From Coriobacteriaceae bacterium AM100-PB1-1D-6A (GTDB lineage Bacteria; Actinomycetota; Coriobacteriia; Coriobacteriales; Coriobacteriaceae), in contig JAQDNC010000002.1 of NCBI GenBank assembly GCA_027660625.1, positions 261,991 to 268,171 of the forward strand: a stretch of 6,181 nucleotides of DNA, written 5' to 3'. Positions within the stretch are counted from its first letter, which is position 1. Each line of letters starts with the position of its first letter. Shown here piece by piece: positions 1 to 6,172 of the stretch. The translations under genes were made by a program, and so were the position numbers. Under the pieces are notes generated by a model. The model was not told where the DNA came from. It ran no database searches and saw nothing but the letters and a program-made list of their open reading frames with translations.

Positions 1-1
1 C

Positions 2-1183
2 GCGCTGGACATCGTGCCCGAGAAAGTCGAGAAGATCAACGACTACCTGTCGCCCATCCAGGACGACGAGATCGAGCGCTTCCTGGCGGAGGCCAAGGCG
101 GGGGAGCGCGAGCTCGACCTGCACGCCACCGTGGACGTGGCCGAGGCCTATACGGGTGCCGATTACGCCGTCATCGCCACGCCCACCAACTACGACAGCG
201 ATAGGAACTTCTTCGACACGAGCTCCGTCGAGGCCGCCATCGCCGCCGTGCGCTCGGTGAACCCGGACGCCTGGATTGTCATCAAGTCCACGATCCCCGT
301 CGGCTACACCGCGGGCCTTCGCGAGAGGCTGGGCGATTCCAAGATCTTCTTCAGCCCGGAGTTCCTGCGCGAGAGCAAGGCTCTATACGACAACCTGCAC
401 CCCAGCCGCATCGTGGTGGGCGCGCCGAAGAACGATGCCAACGCCGTCGCGGCTGCCGAGCGCTTCGCCGGCCTGCTTGCCCAGGGGGCGGACCCCGCCG
501 AGCTGGAGCGCATGAACGCCGACGGCACCAGGGGCATCCCGGAGCTCGTGCTGGGCACCACCGAGGCCGAGGCCGTGAAGCTCTTCGCCAACACCTATCT
601 GGCGCTGCGCGTGGCCTACTTCAACGAGCTCGACACCTACTGCGAGGTCCGCGGCCTCAACACCCGTGATGTCATCGACGGCGTCTGCCTGGAGCCGCGC
701 ATCGGCAGCCACTACAACAACCCCAGCTTCGGCTACGGCGGCTACTGCCTGCCCAAGGACACCAAGCAGCTGCTGGCGAACTACAAGGACGTTCCGCAGA
801 ACCTGATCGAGGCCATCGTGGAGGCTAACCGCACCCGCAAGGACTTCGTCGCCGACGAGGTGCTGCAGATGGTGTGGGATCGCGTGTACGAGGGCAAGGA
901 GAGGCCGGTCGTGGGCGTCTACCGCCTGACGATGAAGTCGAACTCCGACAACTTCCGCGCGAGCTCCATCCAGGGCGTCATGAAGCGCGTGAAGGCCAAA
1001 GGCGTGCCCGTGGTGGTCTACGAGCCCACGCTGGACGCGCCGGAGTTCTTCGGGTCCGAGGTCACGCACGACCTGGAGGCCTTCAAGGCCGGCTGCGACG
1101 TGATCGTCGCCAACCGCTGGAGCGACGAGCTCGCAGACGTGGCGGACAAGGTGTACACGAGGGATCTGTTTAAGCGGGACTAG
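2..1183 (+). CDS. ugd: UDP-glucose 6-dehydrogenase, 5'-truncated by the window edge
   Basis: Oxidises UDP-glucose to UDP-glucuronate with two NAD+ in the cytoplasm, feeding capsule, exopolysaccharide or other glycan synthesis. The frame is open from base 2 (A-L-D-I-V-P-E-K), which matches the second strand of the N-terminal Rossmann fold, so roughly 25 residues including the GxGxxG motif lie upstream; the GTG at 14 is internal, not the start. Visible family marks are STIPVG (280s-300s), FSPEFLRES, the central-domain helix [18 protein letters not shown] carrying the conserved Lys, and [14 protein letters not shown] with the catalytic Cys codon at 746-748. The C-terminal UDP-binding domain follows and the protein ends FKRD-stop, a normal end for the roughly 400-residue family. 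Codons are strongly G/C-ending, unlike the genes from 1384 to 5624. A partial, diverged second copy lies at 2596-2934. Function is secure from motifs; the genetic context upstream is unseen. Confidence 0.96.
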   Translation, partial: ALDIVPEKVEKINDYLSPIQDDEIERFLAEAKAGERELDLHATVDVAEAYTGADYAVIATPTNYDSDRNFFDTSSVEAAIAAVRSVNPDAWIVIKSTIPVGYTAGLRERLGDSKIFFSPEFLRESKALYDNLHPSRIVVGAPKNDANAVAAAERFAGLLAQGADPAELERMNADGTRGIPELVLGTTEAEAVKLFANTYLALRVAYFNELDTYCEVRGLNTRDVIDGVCLEPRIGSHYNNPSFGYGGYCLPKDTKQLLANYKDVPQNLIEAIVEANRTRKDFVADEVLQMVWDRVYEGKERPVVGVYRLTMKSNSDNFRASSIQGVMKRVKAKGVPVVVYEPTLDAPEFFGSEVTHDLEAFKAGCDVIVANRWSDELADVADKVYTRDLFKRD

Positions 1184-1236
1184 GGGAGAGCTGACGGCTG
1201 CGGCGACTCTGTCCTTGTGCATAAATCCAATTGTTG

Positions 1237-1276
1237 AAAAGAGGGTGTATCGGCGCAAACCGATACACCCTCTTTT
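1237..1276. terminator. Bidirectional intrinsic terminator between ugd and abiH
   Basis: A perfect 17-bp inverted repeat, AAAAGAGGGTGTATCGG (1237-1253) and its complement (1260-1276), encloses a 6-nt loop. Read on the plus strand the GC-rich stem ends in TTTT about 55-90 nt after the ugd stop; read on the minus strand it also ends in TTTT, about 110 nt after the abiH stop. It therefore suits both convergent genes. The symmetry of the A and T tracts supports use in both directions. Confidence 0.9.
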
Positions 1277-1383
1277 GGTTAAACAAGTCCCATTAGCCTT
1301 TGATTACGCTTTTATTGATATACGTACGTTCTCCGGTCCTACTCTTCAATTACCACCTCAGGGAGCGGAATCTGGATTAGGTG

Positions 1384-2490
1384 TTAAAGCAAATATATAT
1401 TGGAAGGTAAGACCGATATATTCTCGTCAACGTCTTTAATGAGCAACCTTTGCTCTAGGAGAAGTTTATGCATGAGATTCTTTCCATGGTCTTTATTGTC
1501 GAGTGTGCTTCCATACTCATACAGAAGATGCGATATGCGTGAGTACAGATCTTCGCGAATTGCCTTCTCATCAACTGTTTTATCTGACTTGTTTGGATAT
1601 TTTTTGTATAGAAATACAAGCTTAGTAACTCCACCGTATAGATTGACGGTGTCAAAAATCGATTGGAAGTAGGAATAGTCAGCCCGAGAAAGCGAGTGTC
1701 CGAATATCTTGATGAAACCGGTATCGCTGTCGCAGAGTTTTGCAGTTTCGCTTTCGTATGGCACTAATGACATAAGCCTATATGTTTTTGTAAACGGCAG
1801 CGCCGGATGGTCCTCAGCGACATCTTTTCCGTCAATGCCAAATATAGTGTCCGTTCTGTCCAGTGAGCCATGAATATTCCGGGCAGCAACAATTCCCAGC
1901 TGCTGATCTTCCGATTTTAATGGGGTTGTATAGTTAAAGTTTAAGATAGATGTTTCATAGTTCTTTTGCTGGGCCTTATCAATGCAGGCATTGCGAATGG
2001 CTGCATAATACTCCACAGCCTTTTCCCTGTAAATTTTATTATTATCGACTTGTTCTTCGAGATAGCGCGCAAAGATGTGCTCGAAATTTTTTAGCGAGGT
2101 TAGAAGGAAGTTAGTTAATTCCTTTTGGGAAACATATTCTTTTCCAAGCCGAGTCGACACAAATTCGTATAGTACATCTTTTGGCCGCAGGGGCGGATTT
2201 GGTCCTGAAATGTTAATGGCCAATCCTGTAAGGCCGTACATGCTGTCTAGTATTGAACCAGACCCGCCTTCCTGGAAAACGTATGCAGAAATAAGACTCT
2301 CGATATTGCACCACAATGGGTCGTTTTCTCTTATTTCAGAAAGAACGACATCCCAGGCGTTTCTTTTGTCCTCGGGAATCGATTCAATTGAGTTTGTTCC
2401 GTTGGTCCTGTTGCTGTAAAAATCTGAGAATTTGGACTTTAGTCCGCAGGCTAAGTCGAATCCATTTCCAAGAATTATTAGTTGGTGCAT
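1384..2490 (-). CDS. abiH: AbiH-family abortive infection (phage defence) protein
   Basis: A 368-residue protein that matches the AbiH family, first known from a lactococcal plasmid phage-resistance gene; the biochemical activity is not settled. Family motifs appear in order: an N-terminal strand and loop LIILGNGFDLACGL (4-17), followed by the SDFY segment; W60 and E64 in WCNIESL; LNFNYT (183-188); NIHGSL (205-210); IFGID (216-220); and FGHSLSRAD (263-271) followed by aromatic residues. The length fits an intact member. An in-frame ATG exists 12 codons upstream at 2526, but the start at 2490 is chosen because AGGAGG lies 7 nt before it and the glycine-rich strand begins at once. The gene is AT-richer than ugd and stands alone, convergent with ugd and divergent from the 3095 operon. 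Its role in this host is inferred from family membership. Confidence 0.9.
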   Translation of the reverse strand: MHQLIILGNGFDLACGLKSKFSDFYSNRTNGTNSIESIPEDKRNAWDVVLSEIRENDPLWCNIESLISAYVFQEGGSGSILDSMYGLTGLAINISGPNPPLRPKDVLYEFVSTRLGKEYVSQKELTNFLLTSLKNFEHIFARYLEEQVDNNKIYREKAVEYYAAIRNACIDKAQQKNYETSILNFNYTTPLKSEDQQLGIVAARNIHGSLDRTDTIFGIDGKDVAEDHPALPFTKTYRLMSLVPYESETAKLCDSDTGFIKIFGHSLSRADYSYFQSIFDTVNLYGGVTKLVFLYKKYPNKSDKTVDEKAIREDLYSRISHLLYEYGSTLDNKDHGKNLMHKLLLEQRLLIKDVDENISVLPSNIYLL

Positions 2491-2497
2491 TAAATAA

Positions 2498-2503
2498 CCT
2501 CCT
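2498..2503 (-). promoter_or_regulatory. Ribosome binding site fixing the abiH start
   Basis: AGGAGG on the minus strand, 7 nt before the ATG at 2490. It is the only strong Shine-Dalgarno near the two in-frame ATGs and excludes the longer start at 2526, which has no comparable site upstream. Confidence 0.85.
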
Positions 2504-2506
2504 AAT

Positions 2507-2521
2507 TGGCCGTTTAGGCCA
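2507..2521 (-). repeat. Inverted repeat in the abiH leader
   Basis: TGGCC-GTTTA-GGCCA, a 5-bp perfect stem with a 5-nt loop, sits directly before the abiH Shine-Dalgarno. The heptamer AGGCCAT at its right end recurs at 2561-2567, next to the proposed -10 box. It could be a leader hairpin or an operator half-site pair. No bound regulator is encoded nearby, so a role is only suggested by position. Confidence 0.4.
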
Positions 2522-2565
2522 TCCAAGTTCTTTCAGTTTTACCCAATACAAAACCTCATCAGGCC

Positions 2566-2595
2566 ATTATTTGAAATGCAGTAGCGTACTGCCAA
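2566..2595 (-). promoter_or_regulatory. Candidate sigma-70-type promoter of abiH
   Basis: On the minus strand TTGGCA (2595-2590, 5 of 6 to TTGACA) is followed after 18 nt by AATAAT (2571-2566, 5 of 6 to TATAAT). This would place the transcript start near 2559, about 70 nt before the abiH ATG. The -35 box ends exactly where similarity to ugd begins (2596), so the promoter may have formed or arrived with the rearrangement. Confidence 0.5.
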
Positions 2596-2934
2596 ACCCG
2601 CGAAGTCATCGACGGCGTGTGCCTTGAGCTGCGCATCGGCAGCCACTACAACAGCCCCAGCTTCGGCTACGGCGGCTGCTGCCTGCCCAAGGACACCAAG
2701 CAGCTGCTGGCCAACTACAAGGACGTGCCCCAGAACCTGATCGAGGCCATCGTGGAGGCAAACCGCACCCGCAAGGACTTCGTGGCCGACAAGGTGCTGC
2801 AGGTGTTGTGGGACCGCGCCTACGAGGGCAAGCCGAATCCGGTCGTGGGCGTGTGCCGCCTGACCATGAAGTCCAACTCCGACAACTTCCGCGCGAGCTC
2901 CATACAGGGCATCATGGAGCTCGTGAAGGCCAAG
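2596..2934 (+). pseudogene. Internal fragment of a second ugd copy
   Basis: These 339 bases (113 codons) align without gaps to 662-1000 of the intact ugd at a constant offset of 1,934; by hand count about 31 bases differ, so identity is near 91%. The match covers the end of the central domain, the catalytic GG-C-LPKD segment (Cys codon 2680-2682) and the start of the C-terminal domain, and stops abruptly after V-K-A-K. There is no N-terminal NAD domain and no UDP-binding C-terminus. The frame remains open from 2575 to a TAG at 2989-2991, where it reads about 19 unrelated residues; the first possible start, GTG at 2617, has no ribosome binding site. Replacements at otherwise fixed sites, such as Tyr to Cys beside the catalytic Cys and again in G-V-Y-R-L, fit decay. 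Most likely the remnant of an older paralogous or imported ugd. Confidence 0.88.
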
Positions 2935-3054
2935 CGTAAAGTTGTACGGGCAAATACGATGGCCTCATCATCCGAGAACGACAGATATTAGTTTGGCATA
3001 AATGATCTAACCCTCACGCTTTTCCTGAAGCTGAACGATAAGTTTTACTTAGCA

Positions 3055-3087
3055 TATAGAGCTAGCTAAAACATGGATATTAAGGAG
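3055..3087 (+). promoter_or_regulatory. Possible -10 box and ribosome binding site before the 3095 gene
   Basis: TATAGA (3055-3060) is a fair -10 element 34 nt before the ATG at 3095, but no convincing -35 box stands 16-18 nt upstream. AGGAG (3083-3087) is a good Shine-Dalgarno with a 7-nt spacer and supports the ATG at 3095. The ribosome site is much better supported than the promoter. Confidence 0.4.
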
Positions 3088-3094
3088 CGCTTTC

Positions 3095-4168
3095 ATGAAC
3101 CATTCGAGTGACATAATTACAAACCCAGTGTACGTTGCTCCTTTCTGGCGTTGGAATGAAGTCCCTAAGTTTTCATTTTCGAACTGCAGCCTAGTTTCTT
3201 ATATGCCGAATATCGGCTGCAGATTTCCCGTCACCAAAATCAGAGATTCTCTTGACTCGTCAACAATTGAATGTCTTATTTCATTGGGACGTATGCAGGG
3301 GTCCTTTGAACGCATTGCTGCATGCTGGTCAGATTATGCGACCGCATGCACGGATCTCTTAATGAGATGCGATTTATCACGCGATGAGGCCATTAAAGTG
3401 CAATATAGCGCCAATTGCACTGATTATATGCGCGACTGTGTTTACTACGCTCATGGATATATATCCAAAGCCCTTCGTTTTTCGGCGGTGGTAAAAGAAT
3501 GTACCACCAGTATTAGCAGACTGAGCAGCACTTTGGCTTATGAGGTCCATTCATCTGATTGGGTTAAGCTAAAAGAGATTCTCGAAGCTGAGCCATTTGT
3601 AGTTCTTCTTTCGGCAATACGCAATGCAAGCGAACATAACGACGGCTACATTAGCCCCGTTAACTATTCCCCAAAAGAACAAACATTTGGACTTGCGATT
3701 AATCTTGAATCTGGAATTGTTAGTGATAGGAACAACATATCGATGTTTCGTCGCACTTCAATTAATCAAGACGGGAGAACCATGCTCGACTGGTTAGATT
3801 CATTCTGCCAAGAGCGATATCAACAAGGTGATACGCCTCTCCTGTCTTTTGCGTCCTTCTATCAGACCGTTTCTGACTATATAGCCGTTGAGGGTCTAGC
3901 ATTTCTAGATACCTTTTGCGCTCTGTGCCGAGCACGGACAACCGACACGTTTGATTTATTGGAATTAGTAGCAGATAACCATTCAATTGGGTTATTAGTT
4001 GATATCGCAAGAGGCGCGAATCCCAATGAAAGACCATTCAATTGGTATATGTCTGATAGATTGTATCCATTAATGAACGCCGCACAGTTTGATGAACTAT
4101 GTGACTCACTTGCTGATTTATTTTGTGACAGCATAGGCGCTCAGACTAAGTCAGTTAAACCGCAATGA
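3095..4168 (+). CDS. Uncharacterised protein with a HEPN-like R-N-x3-H motif
   Basis: A 357-residue protein I cannot assign to a named family. It is soluble in appearance, with no signal peptide or membrane segment. The clearest mark is R176-N177-A-S-E-H181, which follows a hydrophobic amphipathic helix (about 163-176) and precedes a polar turn N-D-G. This is the R-x4-H pattern, with a polar residue after Arg, that forms the RNase active site of HEPN domains; the preceding residues from about 50 to 165 look largely helical, as that fold requires. The C-terminal part (about 225-350) is also helical and has no known motif. Fourteen cysteines are spread through the chain without metal-site pairs except C275-A-L-C278. 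It heads a run with an EEP hydrolase gene 81 bp downstream. A HEPN RNase or toxin-like role is an inference from one motif and context; chance occurrence of the motif is possible. Confidence 0.8.
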   Translation: MNHSSDIITNPVYVAPFWRWNEVPKFSFSNCSLVSYMPNIGCRFPVTKIRDSLDSSTIECLISLGRMQGSFERIAACWSDYATACTDLLMRCDLSRDEAIKVQYSANCTDYMRDCVYYAHGYISKALRFSAVVKECTTSISRLSSTLAYEVHSSDWVKLKEILEAEPFVVLLSAIRNASEHNDGYISPVNYSPKEQTFGLAINLESGIVSDRNNISMFRRTSINQDGRTMLDWLDSFCQERYQQGDTPLLSFASFYQTVSDYIAVEGLAFLDTFCALCRARTTDTFDLLELVADNHSIGLLVDIARGANPNERPFNWYMSDRLYPLMNAAQFDELCDSLADLFCDSIGAQTKSVKPQ

Positions 4169-4227
4169 ATTAGTCAATGAAGAACACGGAAACGCAGAGT
4201 ATATTAAACTTGATAAGGTTTGAGCTC

Positions 4228-4245
4228 ATGAGGACAGCCAGGTGA
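4228..4245 (+). other. Possible five-codon leader minigene
   Basis: ATG-AGG-ACA-GCC-AGG-TGA encodes M-R-T-A-R and ends inside the Shine-Dalgarno of the following EEP gene. An AAGG stretch lies about 9 nt before its ATG. Ribosomes ending here would be placed to restart at the TTG at 4250. An expressed minigene is not proven, as so short a frame arises easily by chance. Confidence 0.2.
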
Positions 4246-4247
4246 GG
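4240..4247 (+). promoter_or_regulatory. Ribosome binding site supporting a TTG start
   Basis: AGGTGAGG stands immediately before the TTG at 4250, with AGGTGA at a spacing of 4 nt. An in-frame TGA at 4229-4231 closes the frame upstream and no ATG or GTG exists between, so TTG at 4250 is the only start that keeps the first catalytic strand. Confidence 0.6.
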
Positions 4248-4249
4248 TT

Positions 4250-5056
4250 TTGCGATTATTCTTTTGGAATTTAGCTCGCAAGAGTCTTGCGGATCTTGTT
4301 CAAATTGCCGTTCAACTGTATGACGTTGATGTAGCGGCTTTTGCGGAGGCTGATCAAACTGACTTTCAGCGATTGACCGAACTGCTTGGCGGCCGATATC
4401 GAACAGTGGAAACAATTGATGGCAGGACGAAAACGAAGTTGCTCGTCAAGTCTTCAATTTGCTCTCTGCATGCCTTTGAGGTAGTAAAAAACCTGACGTG
4501 TACATTAATTCTTGACGGCGTTCCCGTGAACACCTCAGTTGTTCATCTACCAGACAAGCGCAATGATCCTCAAGGTGATCATCGCGAAAGGAAAATCAGA
4601 AAACTCGTTAGCGAGCTAAATACTACAAAGAGGTCGTGCCCTGGCAGCTTCAATATGCTGATAGGCGATTTCAATTGCAATCCATTTGACCCTGAAATGG
4701 TAAAACTCGATTCCTTAAATTCGACCTTTTTTAAAGAGGTTGCAAAGAGACTGAAAGAAAGAGAGAGCGATGGGTCGTCGTATCCAGTAATGTATAACCC
4801 CGCTCTTGAATTTCTATCAGAGTCCAATTCTAATCTGGGATCATTTTATTTGGGTTCCGGCGACCGCACCTATTATTGGCATTCGCTCGATCAAATCGTT
4901 GTAGATTGGCGGTTGGCAGACTGCATTACAGACTGCAGCTATCTTCGCCAAATTGGTGATACTAAACTTGTTGTTAATTCAAGGCCGTGCTCAAAGTACA
5001 GTGACCACTTACCACTATTGGTAACTATGGAAATGGGGAAGTGTCATGGTGTGTAA
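4250..5056 (+). CDS. Endonuclease/exonuclease/phosphatase (EEP) family hydrolase
   Basis: A 268-residue single-domain protein of the EEP (DNase I / exonuclease III-like) superfamily, metal-dependent phosphodiesterases or phosphatases acting on nucleic acids, nucleotides or lipids. The whole catalytic set is visible in order: W6-N7 in the first strand, E33 in FAEAD, H99 in VVHLPD, D140 and N142 in GDFN, D214 in SLDQIVVDW, and S251-D252-H253 before the last strand. Residues 1-268 cover one complete domain with no fused module, signal peptide or membrane anchor. The start is a TTG. The stop overlaps the next gene by 11 nt, so the two are probably translated together. Substrate cannot be read from the sequence. 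Next to a HEPN-like protein and an abiH gene, a nucleic-acid-cleaving role in defence is a reasonable inference, but DNA repair or a small-molecule phosphodiesterase is not excluded. Confidence 0.92.
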   Translation: MRLFFWNLARKSLADLVQIAVQLYDVDVAAFAEADQTDFQRLTELLGGRYRTVETIDGRTKTKLLVKSSICSLHAFEVVKNLTCTLILDGVPVNTSVVHLPDKRNDPQGDHRERKIRKLVSELNTTKRSCPGSFNMLIGDFNCNPFDPEMVKLDSLNSTFFKEVAKRLKERESDGSSYPVMYNPALEFLSESNSNLGSFYLGSGDRTYYWHSLDQIVVDWRLADCITDCSYLRQIGDTKLVVNSRPCSKYSDHLPLLVTMEMGKCHGV

Positions 5057-5624
5057 CAAAAATTTCTGGACGGACATTATTGATCAGCCCTTGGAAAAAT
5101 CCGCCGAGAACGTTGAATCGATCATGCAGGGGCAGTGTGAAGATGTGAGGTCTGCATCTCGTGATTTGATTGATGCTCGCTTTGTCAAACTTGCCTTTAC
5201 CACCAAAAAAACCACCAACATGTGGACGTCTCAAGAAATAAAGCAGCAGTTTACAGGTCCAAAACTAGTAAAAGTTGAGGAAACTGCCTTGGACCGTACG
5301 GATGCAAACGACTCCTATTCGCCATCTGATTATGCTTTTGATCTTTTTACGAGCGAGTATAAATTTAGAGTGTTGACAATGAGATTAGGTGCCGTCTATC
5401 CAATTGATTTAATCTTAGACGGCGATATTTTCTGCCAAACCTGGGATTTATACGCCAAGGAAGTTCAAGTTTCGAAGAAAAATAATCTCATCGTTGTTCA
5501 AAATGACGATCAACTCAAAGACTGCCTGGAAATAATTATTTCTAGGAATGAGAAGATGAAATTTGTCGTCCGCAAAATGATTGAATCCGAAAGGGCAATG
5601 CGTGTGAATGCGGGTGACGAATAG
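5046..5624 (+). CDS. Uncharacterised 192-aa protein translationally coupled to the EEP gene
   Basis: I do not recognise this protein. The ATG at 5046 lies within the 3' end of the EEP gene (shared bases ATGGTGTGTAA), with GGGGA six nt upstream, which indicates coupled translation and a functional partnership. The N-terminal part (1-50) looks helical and charged, then a K/T-rich loop (53-58) and a likely linker (75-95) follow. The C-terminal half alternates strands and helices: YKFRVLTMRL (105-114), YPIDLILDGDI (118-128), NNLIVV (146-151), and a closing pair of helices, DQLKDCLEIIIS (155-166) and KFVVRKMIES (172-181). This looks like a compact alpha/beta domain, of a kind I have the impression of seeing at the ends of other defence-associated proteins, though I cannot name it. 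No catalytic motif, membrane segment or DNA-binding helix-turn-helix is evident. It could be an inhibitor, sensor or scaffold for the EEP protein. Confidence 0.82.
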   Translation: MVCNKNFWTDIIDQPLEKSAENVESIMQGQCEDVRSASRDLIDARFVKLAFTTKKTTNMWTSQEIKQQFTGPKLVKVEETALDRTDANDSYSPSDYAFDLFTSEYKFRVLTMRLGAVYPIDLILDGDIFCQTWDLYAKEVQVSKKNNLIVVQNDDQLKDCLEIIISRNEKMKFVVRKMIESERAMRVNAGDE

Positions 5625-5869
5625 CCTTAACTCGTCTCTGCCTAGAGGCTCGTTGACCTCTTCGATATGGGCTTGGGTTTTACGGACGACCAATTAGCTT
5701 ATGGAGGCACCTCCTTTCACCGACTGGCAAAACGATTTACACCTAATTATGGGGTTCGTTTGCAGGCAATTCGTTCGCTACTCGCCCGATCCCGCTACAC
5801 TAATTACTGCTGCTGCCAGGTAGTTTTCTGGCGCAGCTTCCATTGGCTCTTGCGAAGATCGGAGCGGTT
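5625..5869 (+). other. Non-coding spacer with weak hairpins
   Basis: No gene is supported here. AGAGG (5644-5648) pairs with CCTCT (5657-5661) around an 8-nt loop without a T tract. GGAG-GCAC-CTCC (5703-5714) followed by TTT is the better of two poor terminator candidates for the 3095-5624 genes. A weak promoter-like pair (TTCGCT 5774-5779, 16 nt, TACACT 5796-5801) precedes the secreted-protein gene. Base composition shifts from AT-rich to GC-rich near the right end. Confidence 0.4.
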
Positions 5870-6172
5870 ATGTTTGCCACCGCGTTCCACACTAGCCGTC
5901 ACTACATTCTGCTTACCGTCATGGCCTGCCTATGCGTTTTGCTGGGCGGGCCTTCTTGTGCCGCGGGCGCGGACAGCCTGTTCATTGCGGGCGCCACGTA
6001 CTACGAGCCAGGTGTTTCGGGTCCCGGTTGGGCTTGGACCGAAGTCGACCATCTGGAGCTTACCGGCTATGCGGGCGAGGCCATCGGCGCCGACGGCGAC
6101 CTGGTGGTGACGCTTGTGGGGCGATCGCGTCGAAAATGTTGGTGTAAGGGCGGCGCCCTAGCGCCCGTTTAA
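5870..6172 (+). pseudogene. N-terminal part of a secreted or surface protein, probably frameshifted
   Basis: The ATG at 5870 has GGAG five nt upstream and is preferred over the TTG at 5843. It opens a 100-codon frame beginning with a signal peptide: a short Arg/His-containing N-region, a hydrophobic core (about 12-26) and small residues before a likely cut near A-A-G-A (31-34). After it come G-W-A-W, a strand HLELTGYAG, then EAIGADGDLVVTLVG. This pattern of an aromatic pair, L-x-L-x-G and D-G-D-L-x-V-x-L is typical of the beta-helical repeat proteins on gut bacterial surfaces. The sense is then lost in R-S-R-R-K-C-W-C. Reading one base on from the GGGG run at 6118-6121 restores V-G-D-R-V-E-N-V-G-V, which continues the pattern, but that frame also stops at 6159-6161. 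A broken gene remnant is most likely; a genuine short secreted protein is the alternative. Confidence 0.5.
6148..6169 (+). terminator. Weak GC-rich hairpin at the right edge
   Basis: GGCGC (6152-6156) and GCGCC (6161-6165) can pair around a 4-nt loop, with GGGCG/CGCCC as an alternative pairing, and the repeat is followed by a short TTT. It overlaps both possible ends of the secreted-protein frame. The T tract is too short for a confident call. Confidence 0.25.

Noticed and set aside
383..1258. Long minus-strand open frame (291 codons) opposite ugd
   Set aside because: It lies antisense to a certain gene, is rich in V, A, L, H and D as expected for the complement of G/C-ending codons, and has no family motif.
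2617..2991. A separate 124-aa gene starting at GTG 2617
   Set aside because: The sequence is an internal piece of ugd with no ribosome site and no N-terminal domain, ending in unrelated residues; it is better called a pseudogene fragment.
2937..3005. Short frame reading [20 protein letters not shown] before a stop
   Set aside because: It looks protein-like and might be the tail of a lost gene, but it is too short, follows a stop directly and matches no family I can name.
3487..3508. 7-bp hairpin GGTGGTA / TACCACC inside the HEPN-like gene
   Set aside because: It is within a sound coding frame, has no T tract and no positional reason to act as a signal.
5200..5217. A7 run flanked by CCACC on both sides within the 192-aa gene
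   Set aside because: It could be thought a slippery site, but the zero-frame codons do not form a standard -1 slippery heptamer, and the frame continues normally on both sides.
5448..5717. Minus-strand frame with AAAGGAGGTG upstream (5708-5717)
   Set aside because: The Shine-Dalgarno-like sequence is not at a proper distance from any start codon, and the frame lies antisense to the end of the 192-aa gene.
5643..6110. Open frame after a TAG at 5643-5645, containing an ATG at 5667
   Set aside because: Its first 45 residues read plausibly, but there is no clear ribosome site, it runs out of frame across the signal-peptide gene, and the later part is low in sense.
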